A DNA stretch of 64,000 nt from Flavihumibacter solisilvae (GCF_000814475.1 NZ_JSVC01000008.1:124001-188000), one strand, 5' to 3'; numbered from the stretch's first letter, positions 8,493 through 21,497 are shown. Program-made: numbers and translations. Notes: generated by a model from the sequence alone, not told the origin.

Positions 8493-10883
8493 ATGATCCG
8501 CCATTATTTCCAGGTGGCATTCCGCAATCTGTGCAGGAACCCGCTATATGCGACAATTAATATAACAGGTCTTGCATTGGGAATGTCGTGTGTATTGCTG
8601 GTTGTTTTATTTGTCAGGACTGAACTCAGCTTTGACAATTTTCATTCGAATTCGTCAAGATTGTACCGCATTACAACTACCATCACAGACAAGGAAGGCA
8701 TTGTAAAAACGGTAGGCTCCACCGGCCAGGTCCAGGGACCGGCATTCAGGGAAGTCATTCCGGAAGTGCAGGAGTTCACCCGTTTTTGGAATGTGGGCGG
8801 GTTTAATATCATCGGCAACCAGAAAGCGTTTATACTGCAGGGATTGTTCGCAGACAGCAGTTTCCTGACGATGCTGGATTTTCCGGCCTTGTATGGGAAT
8901 GCAGGTACCGCTCTCAAACAGCCGGCATCCATAGTGTTAACGGAAAGCACTGCACGCAAATATTTCGGCCGTACGGATGTGTTGGGGGAAGTTCTTAAAA
9001 TCGAGGAACAGGGCTTTCAGCCGCTGACAGTTACCGCCGTGCTGAAGGATATTCCACCAAATTCTTCCATCAGGTTTGATGCCCTGCTTCCATTCCGGTT
9101 CGTCGAGACATTCTTTAAAGACGGGTTCTGGTTCAATCAATACCTAAGCACATTCATATTGCTTCAACCTGGTGCCGACCCAGCAAATGTTGCAAAGAAG
9201 TTCAATGCAGTATTTGCAGGGAAATCGAAAGAACAACTGGAAGATCCCAGGCAGACAGAGGGCTTTCCTGTACAGCTGAAAATGGGGCTGCAGCCTATCA
9301 GTGACATGCACCTGGGTACTGAGTCTGTTTCAAATGATAGTGCGGTCTTGTTGGGGAGCAGTCATACTGCGAACAATATGCTCATTGGCATTGCTGCATT
9401 TATCCTCCTGATGGCAACCATCAACTTCGTGAACCTGGCAATTGCTCAATCGCTTAAAAGGACCCGGGAAATCGGGATCCGGAAGATTAATGGTGGCAGT
9501 CGCCGGCAACTTGTTAGCCAGTTCATGCTGGAAGCGGGTGTGCTGTGTTTGACTGCATTCCTTCTGTCCATTGCCGTTAGTTTCCTGCTCCTGCCAACTT
9601 TCAATATTCTCACTAACCGGCAGATCCGCTTTGACCTGCTCAACGAGACTTCCACATTGATTGTACTGGCGGGTGTGGTGGTAACCAGTACTATCCTTAC
9701 CGGGCTTTATCCTGCATGGATAGTTTCCCGCGTTAATGCAGTTGCGGTACTTTATAACAGGCAGAAGTTATCCTCGCGCGGATGGGTAGGAAAGAGTCTC
9801 GTCATCTTCCAGTTCACACTTGCGATCGGGCTGATAATCGCTTCTCTCGTGTATAACAGGCAGATGAATTTTATGCTGAACAAAGACCTTGGTTATACGC
9901 CACAGGGTCTGATCCAGGTTAGTCTGCCACCGCAGCGGGACCCGGACAAACTGGTAAATATGTTCCGTAATGAACTTGTTTCAGAGCCCTCCGTGTTAAG
10001 TGTTTCCGGCAGCAACTCATGGGGTACGGGGAACCCGGTGCGCTTCGGTGACCGGGAGATCGCGACTGTGAAGCTGCGGACCGATGAGCAGTTTATCCCG
10101 GTAATGGGAATCCAATTGACAGCGGGAAGAAATTTTTCTTCTTCCATGGGAGCAGATTCGCTTCAATCAATAATTGTCAACGAAACATTTGTAAAACAGG
10201 CGGGATGGCAGCATGCGATCGGTCAACAGGTGAAGACAACAGATTGGGAAGGAGAACTTAACAGGACGGTAATCGGTGTCATAAAAGATTATCATTACAG
10301 CTCAATGCGTGAAAAGATAGGCCCCCAGGTGCTGGTCATGAAACACTATGGAAACCTGGTTGTGAAAACGCAGCCCGGCCAATCTGTACGGGCGTTGGGC
10401 AGGCTGGAAAAACTATATAAAAGCAAGCTTCCGGACAGCCCTTTCCAGTTCAGTTTCCTTGATGAGGAGATCAGGAACCAGTACCAGCAGGAAAAGCTCT
10501 GGCAACGGATCATCGGATATGCCACATTGCTGGCTATTGTAATCAGTTGCCTGGGATTGTTTGGACTATCCCTGTTCGCGGCCCGGCTTCGCATCCGGGA
10601 GATCGGGATTCGTAAAGTTCTGGGTGCAACTGAAATGAATATTGTAGGCATTTTGTCTTTCGATTTCCTCAAGCCGGTTGGTTTAGCGCTTTTGATGACC
10701 ATGCCATTAAGCTGGTTGCTGATGAACAAGTGGCTGGAGAATTTTGCTTACAGGATTACAATTAGCTGGTGGATCTACTTTTCAGCAGCACTCATTTCGC
10801 TGGCAATAGCGCTGTTTACCATCGGTTACCAGGCGATCCGCGCGGCTTTAGCGAACCCGGTCGACAGTTTGAGAAGTGAATGA
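8493..10883 (+). CDS. ABC transporter permease, MacB/FtsX type
   Basis: A 796-residue inner-membrane protein with two FtsX-type permease units, each preceded by a periplasmic MacB core domain. The first TM helix is in TINITGLALGMSCVLLVVLFV, three helices lie around residues 290-430, a further helix opens the second half (SLVIFQFTLAIGLIIASLVYN), and three more close the protein (ATLLAIVISCLGLFGLSLFA to ISWWIYFSAALISLAIALF). The sequences RTREIGIRKINGGSRRQLVSQF and RIREIGIRKVLGATEMNIV are the paired coupling-helix motifs. In Bacteroidota these are usually orphans working with a distant ATPase, in lipoprotein or small-molecule export. No ATPase gene is adjacent. Confidence 0.9.
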   Translation: MIRHYFQVAFRNLCRNPLYATINITGLALGMSCVLLVVLFVRTELSFDNFHSNSSRLYRITTTITDKEGIVKTVGSTGQVQGPAFREVIPEVQEFTRFWNVGGFNIIGNQKAFILQGLFADSSFLTMLDFPALYGNAGTALKQPASIVLTESTARKYFGRTDVLGEVLKIEEQGFQPLTVTAVLKDIPPNSSIRFDALLPFRFVETFFKDGFWFNQYLSTFILLQPGADPANVAKKFNAVFAGKSKEQLEDPRQTEGFPVQLKMGLQPISDMHLGTESVSNDSAVLLGSSHTANNMLIGIAAFILLMATINFVNLAIAQSLKRTREIGIRKINGGSRRQLVSQFMLEAGVLCLTAFLLSIAVSFLLLPTFNILTNRQIRFDLLNETSTLIVLAGVVVTSTILTGLYPAWIVSRVNAVAVLYNRQKLSSRGWVGKSLVIFQFTLAIGLIIASLVYNRQMNFMLNKDLGYTPQGLIQVSLPPQRDPDKLVNMFRNELVSEPSVLSVSGSNSWGTGNPVRFGDREIATVKLRTDEQFIPVMGIQLTAGRNFSSSMGADSLQSIIVNETFVKQAGWQHAIGQQVKTTDWEGELNRTVIGVIKDYHYSSMREKIGPQVLVMKHYGNLVVKTQPGQSVRALGRLEKLYKSKLPDSPFQFSFLDEEIRNQYQQEKLWQRIIGYATLLAIVISCLGLFGLSLFAARLRIREIGIRKVLGATEMNIVGILSFDFLKPVGLALLMTMPLSWLLMNKWLENFAYRITISWWIYFSAALISLAIALFTIGYQAIRAALANPVDSLRSE

Positions 10884-10912
10884 TTGTTTTTATATTCCGA
10901 TCAAATAACCTT

Positions 10913-11539
10913 ATGTCCAACTATTTCACATATGCCCGGTTCCAGACCATGGATGATGCGGAAATGCTCACGGATATGCTTACGAGGCACTCCGTGAAGT
11001 ACAGAATAGAGCATGAAGCAAACCAGTTGGACAAAATTTATTTAGGTGAAAGCCTCGATCCGCTTTTCGTAATTAAAATTCAGCAGAAGGATTTTCGTGG
11101 TGTAAACAAGTTGTTGTCTTCACAGGCAGATGCAGATATCAAACACCCTCAGTTCCATCACTACTTCAGGGGTTATGATCAGCATGAGCTCGAGGAAGTA
11201 ATCCGGAACCCGAATGACTGGAATGCCTACGACCACCGGATGGCAGTGCTTCTCTTAAATCGGGTTACCGGTGGACTTTCCCCTGTTGACATGCAAATCG
11301 CATTTTCATACCGGCCTGAGACGTTGGAATTCAAATGGATCATGGTTGGCTATGCCTTAAGTTGCCTTACTATTTTTGGGGTGTTTTTTGGCCTCGCCAT
11401 CACGCAGGCAAAGAAAGCGCTGCCTGACGGTGAACTGGTTCAGATCTATGACAGGCAGACAATCGGGCACGGAAAAAATATGGTTGTTTTTGGAACGATT
11501 ACTGCAGCCGTTGTGATCTTTTTTAAATTCATCGGTTAG
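10913..11539 (+). CDS. Membrane protein with N-terminal DUF2007-like region, function unknown
   Basis: A 208-residue protein. The first 70 residues (SNYFTYARFQTMDDAEMLTDMLTRHSVKYRIEHE) resemble the small ferredoxin-fold signal-transducing domains called DUF2007, which is a tentative match. The C-terminus has two hydrophobic helices (WIMVGYALSCLTIFGVFFGLAI and MVVFGTITAAVVIFFKF). I prefer the ATG at 10913; a second ATG at 10880 forms an ATGA overlap with the stop codon of the ABC permease gene and would add 11 residues. Either way it is probably translated from the permease transcript. No function can be given. Confidence 0.7.
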   Translation: MSNYFTYARFQTMDDAEMLTDMLTRHSVKYRIEHEANQLDKIYLGESLDPLFVIKIQQKDFRGVNKLLSSQADADIKHPQFHHYFRGYDQHELEEVIRNPNDWNAYDHRMAVLLLNRVTGGLSPVDMQIAFSYRPETLEFKWIMVGYALSCLTIFGVFFGLAITQAKKALPDGELVQIYDRQTIGHGKNMVVFGTITAAVVIFFKFIG

Positions 11540-11650
11540 CACAGTCAGGCGAAGGACATATCCAGAACAAAGTAAAATTTGTACAAGACGGAATTCCTGT
11601 TCTATTTCGACAGGTTGAAAAAAGCGAATATCGTGTATAATTAAAGGGAC

Positions 11651-12790
11651 ATGGAAAGATATACGCTGCAGCAGCTGGTGGTCTATTTCCTGAAGCTTGG
11701 AACCATAGGCTTTGGTGGTCCTGTAGCCCTTGTGGGTTATATGCACCGTGACCTCGTGGAGAAACGGCAATGGATAACCGAAGAAGACTACAGGGAAGGG
11801 ATGGCGCTGTCACAGCTAGCACCCGGTCCGCTTGCTGCGCAATTGGCCATTTATATCGGGTTCATTCATTATCGGATCATAGGCGCTACGCTTGCAGGGC
11901 TTGCCTTTGTCCTGCCTTCTTTCATCATCGTGCTTGCACTCGGATTTGCCTACGTACATGCAGGTGGGCTGCCATGGATGCAGGCAATATTTTACGGGAT
12001 AGGGGCAGCTGTGATCGGAATTATAACCATCAGCGGCTATAAACTGGTGCGGAAAAGCCTCGGGAGTGACAAGCTTTTGTGGATCATCTCCATTGTACTT
12101 GCAATTTCTACAGCACTCACTGAGAAAGAAAATATCTGGCTGATTCTTGCAGGTGGTGCAGCGGTATGGTTTTACCGTGAGCCGTTGGCACGCAAGATCC
12201 TAGGTACCTGGTACCCGCTTCCGATGTTGTTACAAGTGCAACAGAATTTTTTCCAGGATGAAAAGCTGGCATCACTGGGTTGGTTTTTTTTCAAGGCCGG
12301 AGCATTTGTATTTGGCAGCGGACTTGCTATCGTCCCATTTCTTTATGGTGGAGTTGTCAAAGATTACCAGTGGCTGAATGAGCAGCAATTCCTCGATTCC
12401 GTTGCTGTTGCGATGATCACCCCGGGACCGGTAGTTATAACGGTTGGCTTTATCGGTTACCTTGTTGCCGGAGTGCCGGGTGCATGTGTCGCTGCACTGG
12501 CAACTTTTCTTCCCTGTTATCTATGCACTGTGTTGCCGGCACCTTATTTCCGGAAATACGGAAAGCATCCGGGAATTAAAGCCTGGGTCGACGGCATTAC
12601 TGCCGGGGCGATCGGCGCTATTGCAGGTGCAGTGTTTGTATTGGGGAAAAGACAACTTACCGATCTCCCTTCGATATGCATTGCATTAATAACCATTCTG
12701 TTACTGTTGAAGTTCAGGAAATTGCCTGAGCCGCTTTTAATCCTGCTTGCTGCAATAACGGGCCTGCTCATACGTTTCTATTCGTCGTAG
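11651..12790 (+). CDS. chrA: Chromate transporter, long two-domain form
   Basis: A 379-residue membrane protein of the CHR family, which exports chromate by exchange or proton coupling. Both homologous halves are present: the first has FGGPVALVGYMHRDLVEKRQW and SQLAPGPLAAQ, the second FGSGLAIVPFLYGGVV and MITPGPVVITVGFIGYLVAG. The repeated PGP and FGG/FGSG motifs are the family signature. It is a complete bidomain protein, in contrast to the paired short chromate transporters. No regulator or resistance gene lies beside it, so induction by chromate is unproven; some members move sulfate or have no known substrate. Confidence 0.9.
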   Translation: MERYTLQQLVVYFLKLGTIGFGGPVALVGYMHRDLVEKRQWITEEDYREGMALSQLAPGPLAAQLAIYIGFIHYRIIGATLAGLAFVLPSFIIVLALGFAYVHAGGLPWMQAIFYGIGAAVIGIITISGYKLVRKSLGSDKLLWIISIVLAISTALTEKENIWLILAGGAAVWFYREPLARKILGTWYPLPMLLQVQQNFFQDEKLASLGWFFFKAGAFVFGSGLAIVPFLYGGVVKDYQWLNEQQFLDSVAVAMITPGPVVITVGFIGYLVAGVPGACVAALATFLPCYLCTVLPAPYFRKYGKHPGIKAWVDGITAGAIGAIAGAVFVLGKRQLTDLPSICIALITILLLLKFRKLPEPLLILLAAITGLLIRFYSS

Positions 12791-12869
12791 TTAACAATAC
12801 TTTATCCTGTCGTAGCTTTTAAATGAAAGGAACATTTTTCATCTTGATGAAGAATTCAATTCTACCCCT

Positions 12870-15583
<2,714 letters not shown>

Positions 15584-15586
15584 AGA

Positions 15587-17740
15587 TTACCTGACCAGCT
15601 TCAGTTCATCAACCAGGTGTTTTGCTCCACCGAGCTTGTCGATACACCAGAGTACATAACGGATATCAACACAGATGGTGCGGTTCAGGTCCTTGTCGAA
15701 TGCAATCTTATGACTCAGCGCTTCATAGTTGCCATCGAAAGCAAGGCCGATAAGATTTCCGTTCGCATCCATAACAGGTGATCCTGAATTACCTCCCGTA
15801 ATGTCATTGGTAGTTATAAATCCTACTACAAGATCGCCCCGCTGTTTGTCTATATATTGCCCATAATCCTTGCGGGAGGCCATGTCAACGAGTGATTTCG
15901 GCAGATCGAATTCATAGTCACCCGCTTTGTATTTTTCCAGTACGCCTTTCATCGTGGTGACATAGTCATAAGTAACCGCATCGCGGGGCTTGTAACTTTT
16001 TACATTTCCGTAGCTTACCCGCATGGTAAATGTTGCGTCCGGGTAAAACTTTTTTGTTGGGTTCATTTGCATAATGCCCTTCAGGTATAACCGCGCCAGG
16101 TCATTATTCCTGTTCATGAATTGTTGCGATAGTGGCGCATACTTACCTGTCCAGTTCTTCACGAAGGCCGAAGTGTACGCAAATGCCGGATCCTGCTGGA
16201 TGCTTGCCGGATTTTTTTTGATGGCTTCCCATTTGTCGTCGTTTATGAGCCCTGTATTCCGAAAAATATCAGCTGCCCATTTGCGCCAGGTAGCTTCATC
16301 TTTCAGGTCGCCATAATTGGCCTTCAATGATTCAAAGTAGCCAATCGGATGCTGGCTTTTGTCTACGTTCTCATAAAACATCCGGGCAGTTGTAGCCAGG
16401 ATCTTTTCATCGGCGACGAGATTAATACTTTCCAGGATCTGGTGGCGACGCTTTTCCGCTTCTTCAATTGTTTTCTTTAAGTCTTCTGCCTTGGTGTTTG
16501 GTGTAACGGCAAGTCGCTCAACATTCATCATGTAGCCCGCAAGCGCTGCAAGTGAAGATCCAAATACGCCTTCATTCAGATAAGTACGGAGTTTGGTATA
16601 AGGCGCCCAATCCTGGTACGCTTTCTCCCATTCTGTAAAAATATTCTCAAACTCAGGCTTTCCTTTAGCCCATTGCCTGAATGCTGCTTCTTCCTTTTGT
16701 TTCTGTTCGTAGACCTTATATTTAAGCAGCTGTTTGGTCTCGCCGTCGAAAAACTTCCAGTAGTTGGCGATCATTGCATAATCAGATGCAAGCTTCAACT
16801 TAACTTCCGGATCCTTTTTCATCTCTTCAAACATATATTTCAGCCGGATATCACGAAGGCCAACGAGAGAGGGATTTTCAACTTCTGTTTTGAGTTTTAC
16901 GCCATAGGAAGTTTCATACCTGTTGGTACTTCCAGGATAACCGAAGATCATGGCATAATCGCCATCTTTTACACCTTTGATGGAAACGGGTAAATAATGT
17001 TTCGGCTTCAGGGGAGAATTATCCGGCGAATAGTCGGCAGGCGCATTATCCTTTCCGGTATAAACCCTGAACACCGAGAAATCACCGGTATGACGTGGCC
17101 ATTCCCAGTTGTCGGTATCCCCGCCATACTTGCCAATGCTCTCGGGAGGAGTTCCTACAAGCCGGATATCTTTATATCGCTGATATATGAATAAAAGGAA
17201 CTGGTTGCCTTTGAACAAAGGGCTCACCCGTGCTTCAATACTTTTCACTGAATCCCGGTATTGTGCATTGATCTTTGCGATCACTTCCGATTGTTTCTTC
17301 CAGCGGTCTGATCCCGACAATCCCTTTAATGCAGAGTCAACTGTTTTTGTAACATCCTCAATCCGCACCAGGAACTGAACACTCATTCCCTGTGCTGGAA
17401 TTTCTTCCTGCCTGTTCCTTGCATAAAAACCATCCTTAAGGTAATTTTTTTCAATTGAGCTGGCGTTTGCGATCGCATCATAACCGCAATGGTGATTGGT
17501 GAAGATGAGGCCCTGGCTGCTCACAATTTCTCCCGTACAACCACCACCGAAAATGATGATCGCATCCTTGACACTTGCCTTATTGATGCTGTACAATTGT
17601 TCAGGTGTAAGTTTCAGCCCGCGTTTAACCATGTCCGCATACACTTGCTTTCCCAGCAGCAGCGGAAGCCACATACCCTCGTCCGCATAACCGCGTACGA
17701 AATGAAACAAAAGAACAATTGCTACTACCAGTTTTTTCAT
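15587..17740 (-). CDS. S46 family dipeptidyl-peptidase, DPP7-like
   Basis: A 717-residue periplasmic serine exopeptidase of family S46, which removes dipeptides from oligopeptide N-termini. The signal peptide is MKKLVVAIVLLFHFVRGYA. The catalytic His is in GLIFTNHHCGYDA (about residue 84), an Asp is in the WEWPRHTGDFSVFRVY segment, and the nucleophile Ser is in GGNSGSPVMDANG. Eighteen residues after that Ser is a Gly (LAFDGNYEA). In the family, Gly at this place marks DPP7 (hydrophobic P1 preference), while Arg or Ser marks DPP11 (Asp/Glu preference); the assignment rests on my residue count. It probably feeds peptide catabolism. It is convergent with groEL, 3 bases apart. Confidence 0.92.
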   Translation of the reverse strand: MKKLVVAIVLLFHFVRGYADEGMWLPLLLGKQVYADMVKRGLKLTPEQLYSINKASVKDAIIIFGGGCTGEIVSSQGLIFTNHHCGYDAIANASSIEKNYLKDGFYARNRQEEIPAQGMSVQFLVRIEDVTKTVDSALKGLSGSDRWKKQSEVIAKINAQYRDSVKSIEARVSPLFKGNQFLLFIYQRYKDIRLVGTPPESIGKYGGDTDNWEWPRHTGDFSVFRVYTGKDNAPADYSPDNSPLKPKHYLPVSIKGVKDGDYAMIFGYPGSTNRYETSYGVKLKTEVENPSLVGLRDIRLKYMFEEMKKDPEVKLKLASDYAMIANYWKFFDGETKQLLKYKVYEQKQKEEAAFRQWAKGKPEFENIFTEWEKAYQDWAPYTKLRTYLNEGVFGSSLAALAGYMMNVERLAVTPNTKAEDLKKTIEEAEKRRHQILESINLVADEKILATTARMFYENVDKSQHPIGYFESLKANYGDLKDEATWRKWAADIFRNTGLINDDKWEAIKKNPASIQQDPAFAYTSAFVKNWTGKYAPLSQQFMNRNNDLARLYLKGIMQMNPTKKFYPDATFTMRVSYGNVKSYKPRDAVTYDYVTTMKGVLEKYKAGDYEFDLPKSLVDMASRKDYGQYIDKQRGDLVVGFITTNDITGGNSGSPVMDANGNLIGLAFDGNYEALSHKIAFDKDLNRTICVDIRYVLWCIDKLGGAKHLVDELKLVR

Positions 17741-17840
17741 AACGCGAAGATTTCACCCTGCAAAGTACACGTAAATTTTCAATGGGGCATGCAACGTATA
17801 TACAGTTGTAGTCATCTGAAATATATCTACTCAAACTATC

Positions 17841-18158
17841 ATGATACTATCTACAACCAACCAACTAGATAACCGCCCGGTTCAACAATACCTCGGCGTG
17901 GTAACTGCTGAAACCATTATCGGCGCAAATGTGATCAAAGACATATTTGCGGGACTTCGCGATTTCTTCGGTGGTCGTTCCGGGACTTATGAACGCGTAT
18001 TGCAGGAAGCTAAAGACACCGCGCTCCAGGAATTGATGAGCAAAGGACATTTGTTAGGTGCAAATGCGATCATTGGCGTGGATCTCGACTTTGAAACAAT
18101 CGGTTCAAACGGTAGCATGCTGATGGTAATTGCTTCCGGAACTGCGGTAAAAATTTAA
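17841..18158 (+). CDS. YbjQ/DUF74 family protein
   Basis: A 105-residue cytosolic protein of the YbjQ (UPF0145) family: LGVVTAETIIGANVIKDIFAGLRDFFGGRSGTYERVLQEA, of which the GGRSGTYE stretch is the signature, then GANAIIGVDLDFETIG and a beta-rich end. Family members form pentameric barrels; the biochemical role is unknown. It is a single gene between two minus-strand genes. Length is typical for the family, and the start is the ATG at 17841. Confidence 0.88.
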   Translation: MILSTTNQLDNRPVQQYLGVVTAETIIGANVIKDIFAGLRDFFGGRSGTYERVLQEAKDTALQELMSKGHLLGANAIIGVDLDFETIGSNGSMLMVIASGTAVKI

Positions 18159-18173
18159 ATATACCCGATAGTG

Positions 18174-20480
18174 TCATTGGGCCGTGCCGCGTAGCAGCAG
18201 TGCTTCTAAGCGCGGCTGTGATTTCAAACGACTATCTATCTGGTGGCGAACACTATCCGACATGAACCAGTTCATGGCATATGGTCCATTCGACAATGTG
18301 TCACTCCTGATTTCAAGGTCATTGTATAAATGGATGGGGTAATATGTCGCTTTAATATCCTTCAGATAAGTAATGATGCGCCTGTCGTTGACTGTTGTTT
18401 GCATGTCGTAGGCCCCGATTATGGTTAACAATGGTGCCAGTACATCGTTCTTGAACGGGCCAATCGGAACGAGTGGTACAGTTCCCTGCGGGCTGTTCGT
18501 TATGTGAATTACCCGCAACGAGATTTTACTGAAGCGATTCCTGAGAATGCTGTCTTTGGAAGCAGACATAACCTGGAACATATTCCGGATCATTTCCTGT
18601 ACAACTCCTGCACCGGAGTTGTCAAAATATCCGCCGTCGACGAAATAATTGGCGCGCAATGTGTCGCCGGGTTTCGTTGAGTCGCGGGGCGGACGGTAAC
18701 TGTCTATCCTGCCGGCCGGGCTTATGAATGGAAAACGTGCACCCAGGATGGCCGCAGTACTCATGCGGATTGTTTTATCCTGTTGAAGTAGTCCAAGCAC
18801 ATCAACCCTGCGGTTGAAGATCTCCGGGGAAAGCGAAATGTTGGAGACGACACCCGGACTGCCATCCTTTACTCTCGTGGTATTGATGAACAATATTGGC
18901 AGGTTGTGTTGCCTGCCTTTGAGGGTAATGGCTTCATCAAACCAGGTAGAGTCGAAACCCACATAATAATAGCTGTCGTCGCGTGCCCGTTCGAAAGCCT
19001 GTTCCAGAGCTTCTGCGCGGTCTTCATCCGGGATGAGAAGGTTCAGAACAGGTATGTAATTGAAGAAATCCGCTCCCAGCATGCGTCCCATTGTGTAAGT
19101 CAGGAAATCCTGCCGCAGGTAGTTGCGCGCGGCAGTTTCAAATCCGACTGTCGGAGCTTTTTCCTGCTGGTGCATCAGCATATTGTAGTAGGTAGCTATG
19201 CCGACTCCGCCGCCGGAAGTGCCCGACAAACAAAAGAGCTGCCGGGAGAATCTTGTACTACCCCGTCGGATCGAAGAATCTTCCAGTCTGCCCAATACGG
19301 AAGCCACCCAATATGCCGAACGCGATGCGCCTCCATTGGCCAGCACGACATACATCGGGTAGGAATTCATGGTATCAATCTCCGGCCGGTCACGAAGCCA
19401 CCGGTTTAAGTATTCTGACAGGTCCTGCCGATGCCTGTAAATATCGGGCCGGACGTTCCTGGTACTGAGTTTTTCATTCCTGACCCTGTGGTGATCTGGC
19501 GTAGGAAGAAATGCCGCCAGTATGAATATGAAGAAGTGAAGATTGAGTCCAATCTTGCAGGACAGTCCTGAAACGATATTGCCAAACCCCATTAATACTG
19601 TAAAAGCCAGTAACATGAAGGGTAGTGGCCCGACGAATGCGCCTGCACCCATGAACAGCACCACCGAGAGATATGCAGAGAGGCCCACGAGACAGATCAG
19701 GTTGAATGCCGCGAAGTATCCTCTTTCTTCCTTTGGCAGATGGAGAAAGGCCATCAGCTTGTCTGCATATTTTCGCCATCCGTGATAGTGTACCTGCGTA
19801 ATACGGGCAGACCGTCTTTCGAGTTCCTGCATCCGGTGTCGCCGGAGGTTGATGTACAACATATACACCAGCAGCAGGATTAATATGAGCAGGATTATAA
19901 AAAATGGTTTGCGGAAAAGGCCAGAGTAAGAGAAAATTATCAACAGCAGGGGAACAAGTATGGCAGCGGTGAGCAGCAGGGCTTTGAGCATCCTGCCTTC
20001 CCTTGCAAACCCGCTCAGGCGTATCATCTGCCTGTCGGCAAGCCAGAGCAGGATCATTCCAGCTATGAGAAAGAGAAAAGGTTGCGCGGTAAGCCAGGTG
20101 AGCTGGTCAAATAACGTCAGTAACGCCAGCACAATTACCAACAGGCATGAATAGCCGATAATACGTGGAAACCTGTGTAGGAAACGCAATTCCATCCGGT
20201 TCCAGTCTGTTCGCTGGCTGGTCTTGATGTATGCTACCATGCGGGATGCATACCAGCTGACATATACCCAGAAAATTATGGCAACCAGGAAAATAAACTT
20301 TGTGAGCAGGTTATTGCCCGGCGACCCCTTCGTTTCAGTGAAAGCAATTAAAATATCTTTTCCCTGGCCCAACTGGGTAAGGCAGATGAGCGCCAGTGCA
20401 ACAAACAACAGCGAAGGGAAGAAGAGCCAGATACAGCGTAACAGATTAGCCAGAAATTGTACCAGGTAATTGTTGCGCAT
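18174..20480 (-). CDS. Membrane-anchored patatin-like phospholipase
   Basis: A 768-residue protein in two parts. The first 330 residues hold about eight hydrophobic helices with basic turns (for example PFFIILLILILLLVYMLYI). The second part is a patatin-type lipid acyl hydrolase: VVLANGGASRSAYW is the oxyanion-hole glycine stretch, CLSGTSGGGVGIA carries the GxSxG nucleophile, and FVDGGYFDNSGAG carries the catalytic Asp in a DGG motif. It would hydrolyse acyl chains of phospholipids at the inner membrane, on the cytoplasmic side if the helix count is even. The polytopic anchor is unusual for a patatin. The gene begins 11 bases upstream of the end of nothing else: it follows obg on the same strand with a 10-base gap. 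Confidence 0.85.
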   Translation of the reverse strand: MRNNYLVQFLANLLRCIWLFFPSLLFVALALICLTQLGQGKDILIAFTETKGSPGNNLLTKFIFLVAIIFWVYVSWYASRMVAYIKTSQRTDWNRMELRFLHRFPRIIGYSCLLVIVLALLTLFDQLTWLTAQPFLFLIAGMILLWLADRQMIRLSGFAREGRMLKALLLTAAILVPLLLIIFSYSGLFRKPFFIILLILILLLVYMLYINLRRHRMQELERRSARITQVHYHGWRKYADKLMAFLHLPKEERGYFAAFNLICLVGLSAYLSVVLFMGAGAFVGPLPFMLLAFTVLMGFGNIVSGLSCKIGLNLHFFIFILAAFLPTPDHHRVRNEKLSTRNVRPDIYRHRQDLSEYLNRWLRDRPEIDTMNSYPMYVVLANGGASRSAYWVASVLGRLEDSSIRRGSTRFSRQLFCLSGTSGGGVGIATYYNMLMHQQEKAPTVGFETAARNYLRQDFLTYTMGRMLGADFFNYIPVLNLLIPDEDRAEALEQAFERARDDSYYYVGFDSTWFDEAITLKGRQHNLPILFINTTRVKDGSPGVVSNISLSPEIFNRRVDVLGLLQQDKTIRMSTAAILGARFPFISPAGRIDSYRPPRDSTKPGDTLRANYFVDGGYFDNSGAGVVQEMIRNMFQVMSASKDSILRNRFSKISLRVIHITNSPQGTVPLVPIGPFKNDVLAPLLTIIGAYDMQTTVNDRRIITYLKDIKATYYPIHLYNDLEIRSDTLSNGPYAMNWFMSDSVRHQIDSRLKSQPRLEALLLRGTAQ

Positions 20481-20490
20481 GTATTGAATT

Positions 20491-21495
20491 TTATGGGGAT
20501 GGCTGGTTCAGCACTTTCCACAACAGGTCTTTCAATTCGGACAAACCCTGTTGGGTAACCGAAGATATAAAGACATGTGGAATATCCGGCGGTAGTTCCC
20601 GGCTGATTGCTTCTTTCAATTCATCGTCAAGCATATCGCTTTTGCTGACCGCGATCACAAAATCTTTCTGCAGCATTTCCGGGTTGTATTGTTCCAGTTC
20701 GTTATGCAGGATATCATATTCCTTTTTGTGGTCTTTACTATCTGCAGGGATCATGAACAACAGGATACTGTTCCGTTCAATGTGGCGCAGGAAGCGGTGT
20801 CCAAGGCCGCGGCCTTCTGCTGCGCCTTCGATAATGCCGGGGAGGTCCGCAATACAAAATGAAGTGCCGTTACGGTATTCAACCATTCCCAGTTGCGGGT
20901 TGATGGTTGTGAAAGCGTAATCTGCGATTTTGGGCTTTGCGGCAGTAACTACGCTCAGCAATGTGGATTTCCCGGCGTTGGGGAAACCTACGAGCCCTAC
21001 ATCTGCCAGTACTTTCAGTTCCAGGATTTTGAAGCCTTCCTGTCCGGGTTCTCCTGGCTGGGCATATTCAGGTGCCTGGTTGGTCGGAGTGGCGAATTGT
21101 GCGTTCCCGAGTCCGCCCCTGCCTCCCGGCATCAGGATTACTTCCTGGCCATCTTCCAGGATCTCGGCCTCTTTGACGCCGGTTTCTTCATCGAGGGCAA
21201 TAGTTCCGAGAGGTACATCTATGTAAACATCTTTTCCGCTGCGACCAGTAGAGTTGTTTCCGCTGCCGCTTTCGCCATTTTCAGCGAGGATGTTTTTATG
21301 GTAACGAAGGTGCAGGAGGGTCCAAAGGTTCTTATTTCCCCTGAGGATAATATGGGCTCCCCGTCCGCCGTCGCCGCCGTCGGGACCGGCCATTGGATTG
21401 AATTTGGTACGCATGAAATGTTTACTGCCCGCACCACCATGGCCACTTCGGCAAAACACCTTGATCTGATCGACAAAATTTGATTTCTCTGCCAC
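20491..21495 (-). CDS. obgE: GTPase Obg
   Basis: A 334-residue Obg GTPase, involved in 50S ribosome assembly and stress control. The N-terminal glycine-rich Obg fold is [21 protein letters not shown] to about residue 158, followed by the GTPase with G1 [10 protein letters not shown]3 DLPG and G4 SKSD (the last in place of NKxD). No C-terminal OCT domain is present, as in many Bacteroidota. The start codon is GTG at 21495, because the only in-frame start next to MAEKSNF is that codon; it lies 2 bases after the stop of paaY. Obg is thus placed at the end of the phenylacetate operon and may be partly transcribed with it. Confidence 0.95.
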   Translation of the reverse strand: MAEKSNFVDQIKVFCRSGHGGAGSKHFMRTKFNPMAGPDGGDGGRGAHIILRGNKNLWTLLHLRYHKNILAENGESGSGNNSTGRSGKDVYIDVPLGTIALDEETGVKEAEILEDGQEVILMPGGRGGLGNAQFATPTNQAPEYAQPGEPGQEGFKILELKVLADVGLVGFPNAGKSTLLSVVTAAKPKIADYAFTTINPQLGMVEYRNGTSFCIADLPGIIEGAAEGRGLGHRFLRHIERNSILLFMIPADSKDHKKEYDILHNELEQYNPEMLQKDFVIAVSKSDMLDDELKEAISRELPPDIPHVFISSVTQQGLSELKDLLWKVLNQPSP

Positions 21496-21497
21496 GT

